From positions 744,001 to 808,000 of the forward strand of contig NZ_CP014796.1 of NCBI RefSeq assembly GCF_001969385.1: 64,000 nt of DNA. Reading direction: 5' to 3'. The stretch comes from Salipiger profundus. Lineage in GTDB: Bacteria; Pseudomonadota; Alphaproteobacteria; Rhodobacterales; Rhodobacteraceae. The translations under genes and the position numbers were made by a program. Shown piece after piece: positions 37,291 to 45,746 of the stretch. Below the pieces are notes generated by a model. That model was not told where the DNA came from. It searched no databases and worked only from the letters and a program-made list of their open reading frames with translations. The first letter of the stretch is position 1. The number at the start of each line of letters is the position of its first letter.

Positions 37291-37463
37291 ACCTTGCAGC
37301 CTCCAGCTGTCTTTTCGCCTCGGTCCCTGCTGTCGTCACCCGAGTCTTCCGGCGTGGCGCAGGCACCCCCGTTTTCTACTCGACGCGGCGAGGATAGACT
37401 GAAAAACCTCTGACCATAAAGCCCTGGTGGGCAATATATCGCCGAGTTGTGAAGGAGCCCCGC

Positions 37464-38462
37464 ATGTCCCCCTCCCCTGCCCCGATGGTCGAGGTCCACC
37501 GTGGCCCGATCGCCGAGAGTCTGCACAGCGGTCACGCGGTGATCTGCGATGCGCGCGGCGATATCCTGCAATCCTGGGGGGACCCGAACGCGGTGATTCT
37601 GCCCCGCAGCTCCGCCAAGATGATCCAGGCGCTGCCGCTGGTAGCCTCCGGCGCCGCCGCCGCGCAGGGCCTGGGCACCGAGCGGCTGGCGCTGGCCTGC
37701 GCCTCGCACCAGGGTGCGCCGTTGCACGTGTCGGCAGTGAACGCCTGGCTCGCCGACCTCGGCCTCGGTGACGAGGACCTGCTCTGCGGACCGGAGCCCT
37801 CGCGCGACAAGGATCTGCGTTTCGAGATGATCCGCGACGGCCGGATGCCCTGCCAGGTGCACAACAACTGCTCGGGCAAGCACGCGGGCTTCCTGACGCT
37901 GTCGCGCCACCTCGGCGCGGGCCCCGACTACGTCGACCCTGACCACCCGGTGCAGCGCGCCGTGCGCGACGCCTTCGAGACGGTGACCGACCGCGAAAGC
38001 CCCGGCTTCGGCATCGACGGCTGCTCGGCGCCGAACTTCGCGACCACGATGCAGGGCATGGCCCGGGCAATGGCGTGGTTCGCCAACGCCCACACCGGCG
38101 GCGACGCGCTCTCACGTGCCGGGGCGGCACTCACCGAAGCGATGATCGCCCACCCGGCCCATGTCGCCGGCGAAGGCCGCGCCTGCACCCACCTGATGCG
38201 CGCGGCGACCGAGCCGGTCGCGATCAAGACCGGCGCCGAGGGTTACTTCGTGGCGATCCTGCCGAAGCGCGGCCAGGGCATCGCGCTCAAGATCACCGAC
38301 GGCGCCACCCGCGCCTCCGACTGCGCCATCGCCGCACTGCTGGTGAAGCTCGGCGTGCTCGATCCTGGCCACCCGGACGTTAAGCGCTCGCTCAACCCCG
38401 AGATCCGCAACCGTCGCGGGCTGCGCACCGGAGAGATCAGGCCTGCGCCGAGCTTCCCCTGA
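37464..38462 (+). CDS. L-asparaginase, Rhizobium etli type (class 3)
   Basis: The 332-residue enzyme hydrolyses asparagine to aspartate. It belongs to the serine-beta-lactamase-like asparaginases rather than the classical type I/II. Ser49-x-x-Lys52 (RSSAKM), Cys136 and Lys139 (NNCSGKH) and Cys187 (DGCSAPN) fall at the positions of the catalytic and zinc-site residues of R. etli ReAV. AAGGAG stands six bases before the ATG at 37464, which is preferred to an upstream GTG. Copy 3 of the TTCTTCTGGC box follows the stop. Confidence 0.88.
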   Translation: MSPSPAPMVEVHRGPIAESLHSGHAVICDARGDILQSWGDPNAVILPRSSAKMIQALPLVASGAAAAQGLGTERLALACASHQGAPLHVSAVNAWLADLGLGDEDLLCGPEPSRDKDLRFEMIRDGRMPCQVHNNCSGKHAGFLTLSRHLGAGPDYVDPDHPVQRAVRDAFETVTDRESPGFGIDGCSAPNFATTMQGMARAMAWFANAHTGGDALSRAGAALTEAMIAHPAHVAGEGRACTHLMRAATEPVAIKTGAEGYFVAILPKRGQGIALKITDGATRASDCAIAALLVKLGVLDPGHPDVKRSLNPEIRNRRGLRTGEIRPAPSFP

Positions 38463-38463
38463 G

Positions 38464-38513
38464 CTTCTTCTGGCCGCAAATATCCCGGGGAGCGCGAGGG
38501 GCTGGCCCCTCGC
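38464..38513 (+). repeat. TTCTTCTGGC box with GC-rich hairpin
   Basis: The box CTTCTTCTGGC-CGC-AAATATCCCGGGG is followed by a nine-pair hairpin GCGAGGGGC/GCCCCTCGC (38494-38513). It lies between the convergent asparaginase and serB genes. The arrangement is the same as at 63569 and, inverted, at 11549. Confidence 0.7.
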
Positions 38514-38537
38514 CCGTCTCCGCACGCCCAGCCGCGT

Positions 38538-39401
38538 TCAGGCGAACTCTCCCTTCGCGTAGCCCTGCAGGTAGAGCAACGCCGTGAGATCGCCGTGGTT
38601 CACCCGCAGGTCGCATTCCGCCTGCACCGAGGGTTTCGCGTGCAGTGCCACGCCGAGCCCTGCGCGCCCCAGCATCCCGAGATCGTTGGCCCCGTCACCC
38701 ACGGCAATCGCATCGGCCTCCGTGATGCCGAGCCGCGCGGTGATCTCCTCCAGCGCCTGCACCTTGGCAGCCCTCCCGAGGATCGGCCGTGCCACCTCCC
38801 CGGTCAGACGCCCGCCATCGATCAGCAGCGTGTTGGCACGGTTCTCGTCGAAGCCCACCAGTTCGGCCACCCGGGCGGTGAAGGCGGTGAAGCCACCGGA
38901 CACGAGCACCGTGTAGGCGCCCTGCGCCTTCATCGTCGCAACCAGCGCGCGTCCGCCCGGCATCAGCGAGATCCGGTCCTCGAGCACCTTGGCGATGACC
39001 GTCTCCGGCAGGTCCCGCAGCAGCGCCACGCGCTCGGTCAGCGCACCTTCGAAATCAAGCTCGCCATTCATCGCGCGGGCGGTGATGTCGCGGACGTGGT
39101 CCCCCACGCCGGCCTCTTCAGCCAGCTCGTCGATGCACTCCTGCTGGATCATCGTCGAATCCATGTCGGCCAACAGCATCTTCTTCCGCCGCCCCTCGAC
39201 CGGGACGAGGTTCAGGTCCGCCTGGTCGGCCACCGCGCCACGAAGTTCCTCGAGATTGGCAGGCGCCGCGTCGAGCGGAAATTCCGCGGCCTCGCCCTGC
39301 GCCAGCCAGACCGCTTCGCCACCGCCCATGGCATTGCGCAATGACGAGACGAGCGAAGGGTCGAGCGACCCCGGTCTTGCGATGAGCGACACGATGAACA
39401 T
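38538..39401 (-). CDS. serB: Phosphoserine phosphatase
   Basis: The 287-residue HAD phosphatase makes L-serine from phosphoserine. The catalytic DxDxT motif is LADMDSTMIQ (Asp79, Asp81). LVSGGFTAFTARVA and VGDGANDLGML supply the later motifs, and an ACT-like N-terminal domain precedes them, as in other proteobacterial SerB. The start at 39401 is fixed by AGGAGG eight bases upstream. The frame runs further upstream, through palindromic sequence, but without support. Confidence 0.95.
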   Translation of the reverse strand: MFIVSLIARPGSLDPSLVSSLRNAMGGGEAVWLAQGEAAEFPLDAAPANLEELRGAVADQADLNLVPVEGRRKKMLLADMDSTMIQQECIDELAEEAGVGDHVRDITARAMNGELDFEGALTERVALLRDLPETVIAKVLEDRISLMPGGRALVATMKAQGAYTVLVSGGFTAFTARVAELVGFDENRANTLLIDGGRLTGEVARPILGRAAKVQALEEITARLGITEADAIAVGDGANDLGMLGRAGLGVALHAKPSVQAECDLRVNHGDLTALLYLQGYAKGEFA

Positions 39402-39496
39402 GGGCGCGACCTCCTGAAATTCCTCGCCGCGCTTCTGGCACGGCCCGGGCGGATTGACCAGCCCGGCACGAAGGTGCCTGCTCCCCGCCCGCACCC

Positions 39497-39551
39497 AAGA
39501 TTTTTCGGACGAAAAATCTTCGACAGAGAAAAATTCGGACGAATTTTTCTC
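39497..39551. repeat. Pair of A/T-rich palindromes with a TTCG-GA-CGAA core, copy A
   Basis: Palindrome P1 spans 39497-39520 (arms AAGATTTTTCG, spacer GA). P2 spans 39526-39551 (arms GAGAAAAATTCG, spacer GA). P1 recurs base for base at 44386-44409 and a P2 variant at 44357-44380. They stand between the OmpA-domain gene and serB, both minus strand. Against the GC-rich background they are conspicuous. Possible roles are terminator pair or protein-binding site. Confidence 0.8.
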
Positions 39552-39568
39552 CGGACCGGCTCCGACCG

Positions 39569-41527
39569 TCAGCGCTCGGTGAGCTTCAGTTCGATCCGGC
39601 GGTTCTGCGCCCGTGCCTCCGCCGTATCGTCGGGGTTGACGGGCTGGTATTCCCCGAACCCGTTTGCCGACAAACGGTCCGGCGGCATGCCCATCTGCTC
39701 GACGAGGTAGCGCACCACCGACAGCGCCCGCGCCTGGCTGAGCTCCCAGTTGTCGGCGAAGCGCGCACCGGAGCGCAGCGGAGTGTCGTCGGTATGGCCA
39801 TCCACCCGCAGGATCCAGTCGATGCCCTCGGGGATGTCGTCCATCACGTTGCGCAGGATCCCGGCGATCTTCGAGATCTCGCGCGTGCCCGCGGGCGACA
39901 GGGTTGCCTCCCCCGGCGCGAAAAGCACCTCCGAAGAGAACACGAAGCGATCGCCCTCGATCCTGATGCCCTCCTGATCGCCGATGATGTCGCGCAGCCG
40001 GCCGAAGAACTCCGAGCGGTACCGTGCGAGATCCTCGGCCTCGGCCTCGAGCCGCTTCCGCTCGTCTTCTTCAAGCTGCCGGCGCCGCCGCTCCTCGGCG
40101 GCAACGCGCGCCAGCGCGGCGTTCAGTTTCGAGCCGAGGTTCTGGATCTGAATCTGCGCCTCCGCGTCCTGCGTCTTCGCCTCGTCGAGCAGCCCCTGCA
40201 ACTGCGACAGCTGGTTGCGCAGCGCCGAGACCTGCTGGTTGAGAACCTCCGTCTGGCGCTCGGCCCGCGAGGCGCGCGTCTCGGTCTCGTTCAGCTCGGC
40301 GCGCGCGCCTGCCAGAAGCGCCGCCTGGCGTTCGGCCTCGGACATCCGCTCCCCCGCCTCGATCTCCGCCGCCTTCTGCGCGGCGAGCGCAGCGGCAAGC
40401 TGATCCCGCAGGTTCTCGGCCGAGCCTTCGGCGTCGCTCTGTCCCGCAAGGGCCGCCGCGAGCCGCTCGCGCAGCGAGGAGGCGGTCTGCTCGGCCTCCT
40501 GCCGCGCCGACTGCGCCGCGGCAAGCCGGTCCTCCAGCGAGGCCGCGTCGGAGGCCTGCCGGTCTGCCGCATCCTCTGCCGCCTCGGCACGCGACCGGGC
40601 CTGCGCGAGCGCATCCTCGGTCTCCTGCCGGGCCAGCAAGGCTGCCGCGAGGCGCGCGTCCAGGTCGTCTTCGGCGGCCCGCGCCGCGGCAAGCAAGGTG
40701 AGCGTCTCCTCGGCCTTCTTGCGCTGCTCCTCGAGCGCCATGCTCATCGCCGTCAGCTCGCTGTCGGCGTTCTCGAGGCGGGCGCGCAGCGCCCGGGCGG
40801 CCTCTGCCTCGGCCAGCCGTTGTGCTTCTTCCTCGCTGAGCGCCGCCTGCAAATCATCGACCTGCGACGACAGCCCGCCGATCTGCGTCTCGCGTTCCTC
40901 TGCCTGCGTCCTCAGGTCCTCGACCAGCGCCTCAAGGGCCTCGCGGCGGGCAGCGGCGAGACGGGCGGTCTCGGCCTGAGCATCCATCTCCTCGCGGGCC
41001 GAGGCCAGCGCGAGATCCAATGCATCGCGCTCGGACAGCACCGCGTCGCGCGCCGCCTCCAGCTCATCCCGTGCGGCGGCCAGATCGGCCACCTCGTCGC
41101 GCGCCTCGTCCCGCTGCGCGAGCAGCGCAGCGACCCGATCCTCGAAGCCCGCGATCCGGTCCCGCGCCGCGGACAGTTCCTCGGCCTGCCGGTCACGGGT
41201 GGCGGTCAGCGAGGTGATGATGCTCTGCTGCTCGGCCAGTCGCGTTTCGGCGTCGTCGAGCGTCGTCTCGAGCTCTCCGAGCTGGGTGCTCAGCGCGGTA
41301 TTGCGGCGCTCCTGCAGGCCCAGCGCCGACGAGAGTTCCGCGATCTCCGACGACAGCCGGTCGAGCTGGCTTTCCTGCCCGGTGATCGTGTCGCGCAGCA
41401 CCGACTGGATGACCATGAAGATGGTCAGCACGAACATCAGCACGAGCAGAAGCCCGGTCATCGCATCGACGAAGCCGGGCCAGATGTTGGCCTGGAAGCG
41501 TGCCCCGGTGCGTCGCGACAGCGACAT
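39569..41527 (-). CDS. Inner-membrane protein with long coiled coil and OmpA-type peptidoglycan-binding domain (MotB/TolR-like)
   Basis: The 652-residue protein has a short cytosolic tail and one membrane helix (about 19-41) that starts with an Asp (PGFVDAMTGLLLVLMF, Asp21), placed as in MotB, TolR and ExbD proton channels. An almost unbroken coiled coil of about 450 residues follows, rich in Ala, Glu, Arg and Gln. The C-terminal OmpA-like domain includes VDGHTDDTPL and RIELKLTER. It begins three bases after the ExbB/MotA-like gene. It probably forms an ion-driven stator that reaches across the periplasm to the cell wall. The cargo or task is unknown. Confidence 0.85.
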   Translation of the reverse strand: MSLSRRTGARFQANIWPGFVDAMTGLLLVLMFVLTIFMVIQSVLRDTITGQESQLDRLSSEIAELSSALGLQERRNTALSTQLGELETTLDDAETRLAEQQSIITSLTATRDRQAEELSAARDRIAGFEDRVAALLAQRDEARDEVADLAAARDELEAARDAVLSERDALDLALASAREEMDAQAETARLAAARREALEALVEDLRTQAEERETQIGGLSSQVDDLQAALSEEEAQRLAEAEAARALRARLENADSELTAMSMALEEQRKKAEETLTLLAAARAAEDDLDARLAAALLARQETEDALAQARSRAEAAEDAADRQASDAASLEDRLAAAQSARQEAEQTASSLRERLAAALAGQSDAEGSAENLRDQLAAALAAQKAAEIEAGERMSEAERQAALLAGARAELNETETRASRAERQTEVLNQQVSALRNQLSQLQGLLDEAKTQDAEAQIQIQNLGSKLNAALARVAAEERRRRQLEEDERKRLEAEAEDLARYRSEFFGRLRDIIGDQEGIRIEGDRFVFSSEVLFAPGEATLSPAGTREISKIAGILRNVMDDIPEGIDWILRVDGHTDDTPLRSGARFADNWELSQARALSVVRYLVEQMGMPPDRLSANGFGEYQPVNPDDTAEARAQNRRIELKLTER

Positions 41528-41530
41528 GGA

Positions 41531-42742
41531 TCAGGCCCCGCCCTTGCCGGGTCCGCCCTCGGCCGGACGGATCACGCGCGGCGCAGCGGCGCGACCGCCG
41601 ATCTTGGTCAGCGTGCGGTTCAGGGCGGCGAGATCGGTGCGCAGTTCCGCCATGCTTTCCTGCCGCCCGGCCGAGACCTCTTCGAGCAGGCGCAGGATCT
41701 GCACGTCGATCGAGCGCAGCCGCATGCGGCTCTCGGCATCGAAGCCCTCGGCGGTCTCGCGGTCGGCGAGCACCTCGGCGAGCCGCTCCTGGCCCTCGGC
41801 GATGCGGGCCAGCGACTTGGCCGAGGGCGCCGTCGCCTCGAGCCGCTCGGTCATCCGCTCGACGGAATCCGCAAGCTGGCCAAGCCGGGCGTCGACCTCG
41901 TTCTGCCCCTCCTGCGCGCGCGAGAACATCAGCGTCAGCCGTTCCATCTGGTCGGTCATCTGGTCGAGAACCTGCGCGACGACGCCGGTCTCGCCGCCGC
42001 CTTCGCCCTCACCGCTCGAGAAGCTGAGCTTGGTGATCGAGCTGAGCCATTCCTCGAGCTCGCGGTAGAACCGGTTTTGCCCGTGTCCCGCGAAGAGCTC
42101 GAGCAGGCCGACGATGAGCGAACCCGCAAGCCCCAGCAGCGACGAGGCAAAGGCCACGCCCATGCCGCCGAGCTGCCCCTCGAGCCCGGACATCAGCCGC
42201 GAGAAGACGTCCATGTTGCTCTCGCCCTCGGCGGGCGCAAGGCTGCGGATGGTGTCCACCAGCGCGGGCACGGTCGTCGCGAGCCCGTAGAAGGTGCCGA
42301 GCAGGCCGAGAAAGATCAGCAGCGAGACGATGTAGCGGGTGATCTCGCGCGCCTCGTCGATCCGGGTGGCGACGGAATCGAGGATCGACCGGGTCGAGGT
42401 CGTGGTGATCTGCAGCCGCCGGTCGCGACGACGCAGGAGCGATGCGAGCGGCGCCAGCAGTCGCGGCGGCTGGGCGCCCGCGTCACGGTCGGCGAGGAAG
42501 GTCTCGATCCAGCGCACCGACTGGATGAGCTGCGCCACCTGCAGGAAGCAGGCGACGACGCCCAGCACGAAGACGAAGGCGATGAAGCCGTTCAGCCAAG
42601 GATTGGCCTGGAACACCGGCAGAACGCGCGGCAGCGCGATGAAGCCTCCGGCGCCGCACAGGCCGAGCACCACCAGCATCATCGCGATCTGGCGAAACGG
42701 CTGGCTGAAATGGGCCTCTGCCTCGAAGTCGGGCTTTTGCAT
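41531..42742 (-). CDS. MotA/TolQ/ExbB-like proton channel protein
   Basis: The 403-residue protein has hydrophobic segments near 20-42, 50-75, 136-160 and 190-218. LLIFLGLLGTFYGLATTVPAL and GGMGVAFASSLLGLAGSLIVG resemble the two conserved MotA/ExbB pore helices. A C-terminal part of about 170 residues is predicted helical with heptads. The start at 42742 has GGGAG upstream. An ATG at 42769 is an alternative. It pairs with the OmpA-domain coiled-coil gene three bases downstream. Neighbours serB and chaC give no hint of function. Confidence 0.82.
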   Translation of the reverse strand: MQKPDFEAEAHFSQPFRQIAMMLVVLGLCGAGGFIALPRVLPVFQANPWLNGFIAFVFVLGVVACFLQVAQLIQSVRWIETFLADRDAGAQPPRLLAPLASLLRRRDRRLQITTTSTRSILDSVATRIDEAREITRYIVSLLIFLGLLGTFYGLATTVPALVDTIRSLAPAEGESNMDVFSRLMSGLEGQLGGMGVAFASSLLGLAGSLIVGLLELFAGHGQNRFYRELEEWLSSITKLSFSSGEGEGGGETGVVAQVLDQMTDQMERLTLMFSRAQEGQNEVDARLGQLADSVERMTERLEATAPSAKSLARIAEGQERLAEVLADRETAEGFDAESRMRLRSIDVQILRLLEEVSAGRQESMAELRTDLAALNRTLTKIGGRAAAPRVIRPAEGGPGKGGA

Positions 42743-42796
42743 CTGGGCTCCCGGCGGGGTTGGTCTCATTGGGCCGACCCTATTGCGGGCTCGGGG

Positions 42797-43339
42797 TCAA
42801 GCCAAGCCGTGATCCACGAGCTGGCGCACGCGATCCCTCAACCAGTGCAGTTCCGCATCGGGTATGCCCAGTTCGTCGAGATGTGCAGCCGTATTGAACA
42901 GATATTCGGTGTTCGGTCCGCGCCCGCCGACCGCATGGGCGATAATCTGCGCCTGCTCCTCGAGCGGCATGCCGCCGCAATACTGCACGTGGTCGGCGTC
43001 GATCACGTAGGTCACAGCCTCGACCCGGCGGCCGTCGCGAAGGTCGACCGGAAGCACCTTCTCGATGTAGGCCGCCGAAACCAATTCGCGCTCGCGCAGG
43101 TAGGCGAGCGTCGCGTCCTCGGTCCCCGGTGCGGCGCGCAGCACGACCCCTTCGCAGATCGCGCCCGGCTGTTCATCGAGCGCCAGCACCAGCCCGGGCG
43201 TCTCGACCGAGCCCCTGTGGTGGATCGAGCGCATGCAGAAGCTGCGGTGATAGTCCGGAAGGCTCGCGTGGGCGTCCTCCGCCACCTCGAAGCCGGGGTT
43301 CCACAGAAGCGAGCCGTAGCCGAAGACCCAGAGAGACAT
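42797..43339 (-). CDS. chaC: Glutathione-specific gamma-glutamylcyclotransferase, ChaC family
   Basis: The 180-residue protein starts MSLWVFGYGSLLWNPGF, the ChaC phosphate-binding-like YGSLxW motif. RSFCMRSIHHRGSVETPGLVLAL and a conserved acidic residue in RERELVSAAY follow. ChaC enzymes break glutathione into 5-oxoproline and Cys-Gly. The start at 43339 with AAGGAA upstream gives the family length. It diverges from the DUF2125 gene. Confidence 0.92.
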   Translation of the reverse strand: MSLWVFGYGSLLWNPGFEVAEDAHASLPDYHRSFCMRSIHHRGSVETPGLVLALDEQPGAICEGVVLRAAPGTEDATLAYLRERELVSAAYIEKVLPVDLRDGRRVEAVTYVIDADHVQYCGGMPLEEQAQIIAHAVGGRGPNTEYLFNTAAHLDELGIPDAELHWLRDRVRQLVDHGLA

Positions 43340-43404
43340 GTGTTTTCCTTTCACCTCACGCGCTGTAAACACCATCGCGCCGAGCCATGAAAGGGGCCCC
43401 TCAG

Positions 43405-44352
43405 ATGAAACGCCTGGCAATCCTGATAATCGTGGCCGCGCTGGCCTGGTCCGGCTACTGGGCCTTTTCCGCATGGGCGCAGCGCCGCGCCATCGAGAGC
43501 TGGGCCGAGGCGCGCCGGGCCGACGGCTGGGAAGTGGTCTGGGACGACCTGTCGATCCGCGGTTTCCCGAACCGGCTCGACACCACCTTTACCGGCCTCC
43601 TGCTCGCCGACCCCGAGACCGACACGATCTGGGAAGCGCCGATGCTGCAGGTGCTGCAGGTGGTCTACAACCGCGACCACGTGATCGTCGCCTTCCCCGA
43701 CAGCCAGACCGTCAGCCACGAGGGGGCCCGCTACGAGATCGCCTCGGACGGGCTGCGGGCGAGCCTCGTGCGCGACGGCGCGCTGCTGGTGCGCGCCAAT
43801 GCCGAGGCGGAGGTTCTCAACATCTCGGGCGAGGCGCCGCTCGCGCTGTCCGACCTGACCGCCGCCATCTCCCGCGCCGACGCCGAGGCGAACCGCTACC
43901 GCATCGCGGTGAACGCCGAGGGCATCGCAACCGGCGCCTCGGCCTCTTCCGGCACGCAGGACGGGCTGCGGCTCGACACCACGCTGACGCTGAACGCGCC
44001 GCTGCGGCTCGAGGACTACGCCGAGGCCCGCCCACGGCGGATCGAGATCGACCGCGCCGAGCTCGACATGAACGCGCTCAAGATGGCTGCAACGGGGGAA
44101 GTCGACGTGCTGGACAGCGGCCACCTCGACGGCCAGCTGTCGCTGCGGGTGCAGAACCTCTCCGAGGCGCTGGCGGCGGAGCGCGACGCCGGACGGCTGC
44201 CGCCCGAGGTGCTGTCGATCGTCGAGGGCGCGGCGCAGCTGCTGTCGGGGCTTTCGGGGCGCGAGGACAGCATCGATGTGACGTTCGAATTCCGGGACCG
44301 CAAGACCTGGCTCGGCTTCCTGCCCCTGGGCGAGGCCCCCCGGCTGCGCTGA
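43405..44352 (+). CDS. DUF2125 family protein, signal-anchored
   Basis: The ATG at 43405 is preferred to 43387 because AAAGGGG precedes it. It yields a short cytosolic MKR and a hydrophobic segment (about 4-22), then 290 periplasmic residues of beta-rich sequence. WEVVWDDLSIRGFPNRLDTTF is the DUF2125 hallmark, near the start of the soluble part. The 315-residue length fits. Function is unknown. It resembles periplasmic proteins of the AsmA-like kind in architecture only. Palindrome copy B follows. Confidence 0.85.
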   Translation: MKRLAILIIVAALAWSGYWAFSAWAQRRAIESWAEARRADGWEVVWDDLSIRGFPNRLDTTFTGLLLADPETDTIWEAPMLQVLQVVYNRDHVIVAFPDSQTVSHEGARYEIASDGLRASLVRDGALLVRANAEAEVLNISGEAPLALSDLTAAISRADAEANRYRIAVNAEGIATGASASSGTQDGLRLDTTLTLNAPLRLEDYAEARPRRIEIDRAELDMNALKMAATGEVDVLDSGHLDGQLSLRVQNLSEALAAERDAGRLPPEVLSIVEGAAQLLSGLSGREDSIDVTFEFRDRKTWLGFLPLGEAPRLR

Positions 44353-44356
44353 GTCA

Positions 44357-44409
44357 AAGAAAATTCGTCCGAATTTTCTTCCCGCAAGATTTTTCGGACG
44401 AAAAATCTT
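44357..44409. repeat. Pair of A/T-rich palindromes with a TTCG-N2-CGAA core, copy B
   Basis: P2-type palindrome at 44357-44380 (arms AAGAAAATTCG, spacer TC) and P1 at 44386-44409 (identical to 39497-39520). It lies between the tandem DUF2125 and M20 genes. Read along the direction of the flanking genes, both copies A and B present P2 first and then P1, so the pair behaves as one directional composite element. Confidence 0.8.
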
Positions 44410-44459
44410 CGAAAGCGAGACCGCTTGCGCGCCGCGCCGAACCGGGGAACAGTGCGGCC

Positions 44460-45731
44460 ATGACCGAGCTTTCCCGACGCATCGCGGCGAAGCGCGACGA
44501 TCTCGTGGCGCTGACGCAGGACCTGATCCGCATTCCCACGCTCAACCCGCCGGGAGAGCATTACCGCGCCATCTGCGAACTGCTGCACGACCGGCTCGCC
44601 GCACGCGGTTTCACCTGCGAGATGGTCCGCGCCGAGGGCGCGCCGGGCGACAGCGACCGCTACCCGCGCTGGAACCTCGTGGCCCGCCGCGAGGGCTCGC
44701 GCCCCGGCGACTGCGTGCATTTCAACAGCCATCACGACGTGGTCGAGGTCGGCCACGGCTGGACCCGAGACCCGTTCGGCGGCGCGCTCGAGGGCGACCG
44801 CATCTACGGCCGTGGCGCCTGCGACATGAAGGGCGGGCTCGCGGCCTCGGTCATCGCGGCGGAGGCGTTTCTCGAAGAACATGCCGATTTCGCCGGTGCC
44901 ATCGAGATCAGCGCCACCGCCGACGAGGAATCCGGCGGCTACGGCGGGGTCGCCTACCTGGCCGAGAAGGGCTGGTTCGACCCGGCCCGGGTGCAGCACG
45001 TCATCATTCCCGAGCCGCTCGACAAGGACCGCATCTGCCTTGGCCACCGGGGCGGCTGGTGGGCCGAGATCGAGACCAAGGGCGAGATCGCGCATGGCTC
45101 CATGCCGTTTCTCGGGGATTGCGCGGTGCGCCACATGGGAGCGGTGCTCGCCGCCTTCGAGGAGCGGCTTTTTCCGGCCATGGCGGCGCGGCACACGGCG
45201 ATGCCGGTGGTGCCCGAGGGCGCGCGGCAGTCGACCATGAACATCAACTCGATCCACGGCGGCCAGCCCGAGCAGCCGGCCGATTTCGACGGTCTGCCGG
45301 CGCATTGCGTGCCCGACAGCTGCCGCATCGTGATCGACCGGCGCTTTCTGGTGGAAGAGACGGTAGAGGGCGTGCGCGACGAGGTGATCGCGCTGCTCGA
45401 CGACCTCAAGGCGCGGCGCGAGACCTTCGACTACGAAATCCGCGAGCTGAACCGGGTGATCCCCTCTATGACCTCCCGCGAAGCGCCCGTGGTCACCACC
45501 GTGACCGAGGCCATCCGCGCCGAGCTCGGGGTCGAGGCGACCTATGTCGCCTCGCCGGGCAGCTACGATCAGAAGCACATCGACCGGATCGGCAAGCTGA
45601 AGAACTGCATCGCCTACGGGCCGGGCATCCTCGAACTGGCACACAAGCCCGACGAATGGGTCGGCGTGACCGACATGCTCGACAGCGCCCGCGTGATGGG
45701 GCGCAGCCTCGAGACCCTGCTGTTGCGCTGA
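44460..45731 (+). CDS. M20-family deacylase (ArgE/DapE type)
   Basis: The 423-residue metallopeptidase-family enzyme has metal-ligand motifs FNSHHDVVEVG, GRGACDMKGGLA, ADEESGGYGG with the catalytic Glu, and a C-terminal ILELAHKPDEW His. The GSM and NINSIHGGQ segments mark the dimerisation domain. It probably removes an acyl group from an amino acid or similar amide in the cytosol. ArgE and DapE activities cannot be separated by eye. No arg or dap genes are nearby, and the next gene is convergent. Confidence 0.88.
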   Translation: MTELSRRIAAKRDDLVALTQDLIRIPTLNPPGEHYRAICELLHDRLAARGFTCEMVRAEGAPGDSDRYPRWNLVARREGSRPGDCVHFNSHHDVVEVGHGWTRDPFGGALEGDRIYGRGACDMKGGLAASVIAAEAFLEEHADFAGAIEISATADEESGGYGGVAYLAEKGWFDPARVQHVIIPEPLDKDRICLGHRGGWWAEIETKGEIAHGSMPFLGDCAVRHMGAVLAAFEERLFPAMAARHTAMPVVPEGARQSTMNINSIHGGQPEQPADFDGLPAHCVPDSCRIVIDRRFLVEETVEGVRDEVIALLDDLKARRETFDYEIRELNRVIPSMTSREAPVVTTVTEAIRAELGVEATYVASPGSYDQKHIDRIGKLKNCIAYGPGILELAHKPDEWVGVTDMLDSARVMGRSLETLLLR

Positions 45732-45746
45732 GACGCGGCCCCGGCC

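Noticed and set aside
39569..42742. Zorya anti-phage system (ZorA/ZorB)
   Set aside because: Only a channel/rod pair is present. No ZorC, ZorD or ZorE-like gene adjoins it, the coiled coil is on the OmpA-domain partner instead of the channel, and the neighbours are housekeeping genes.
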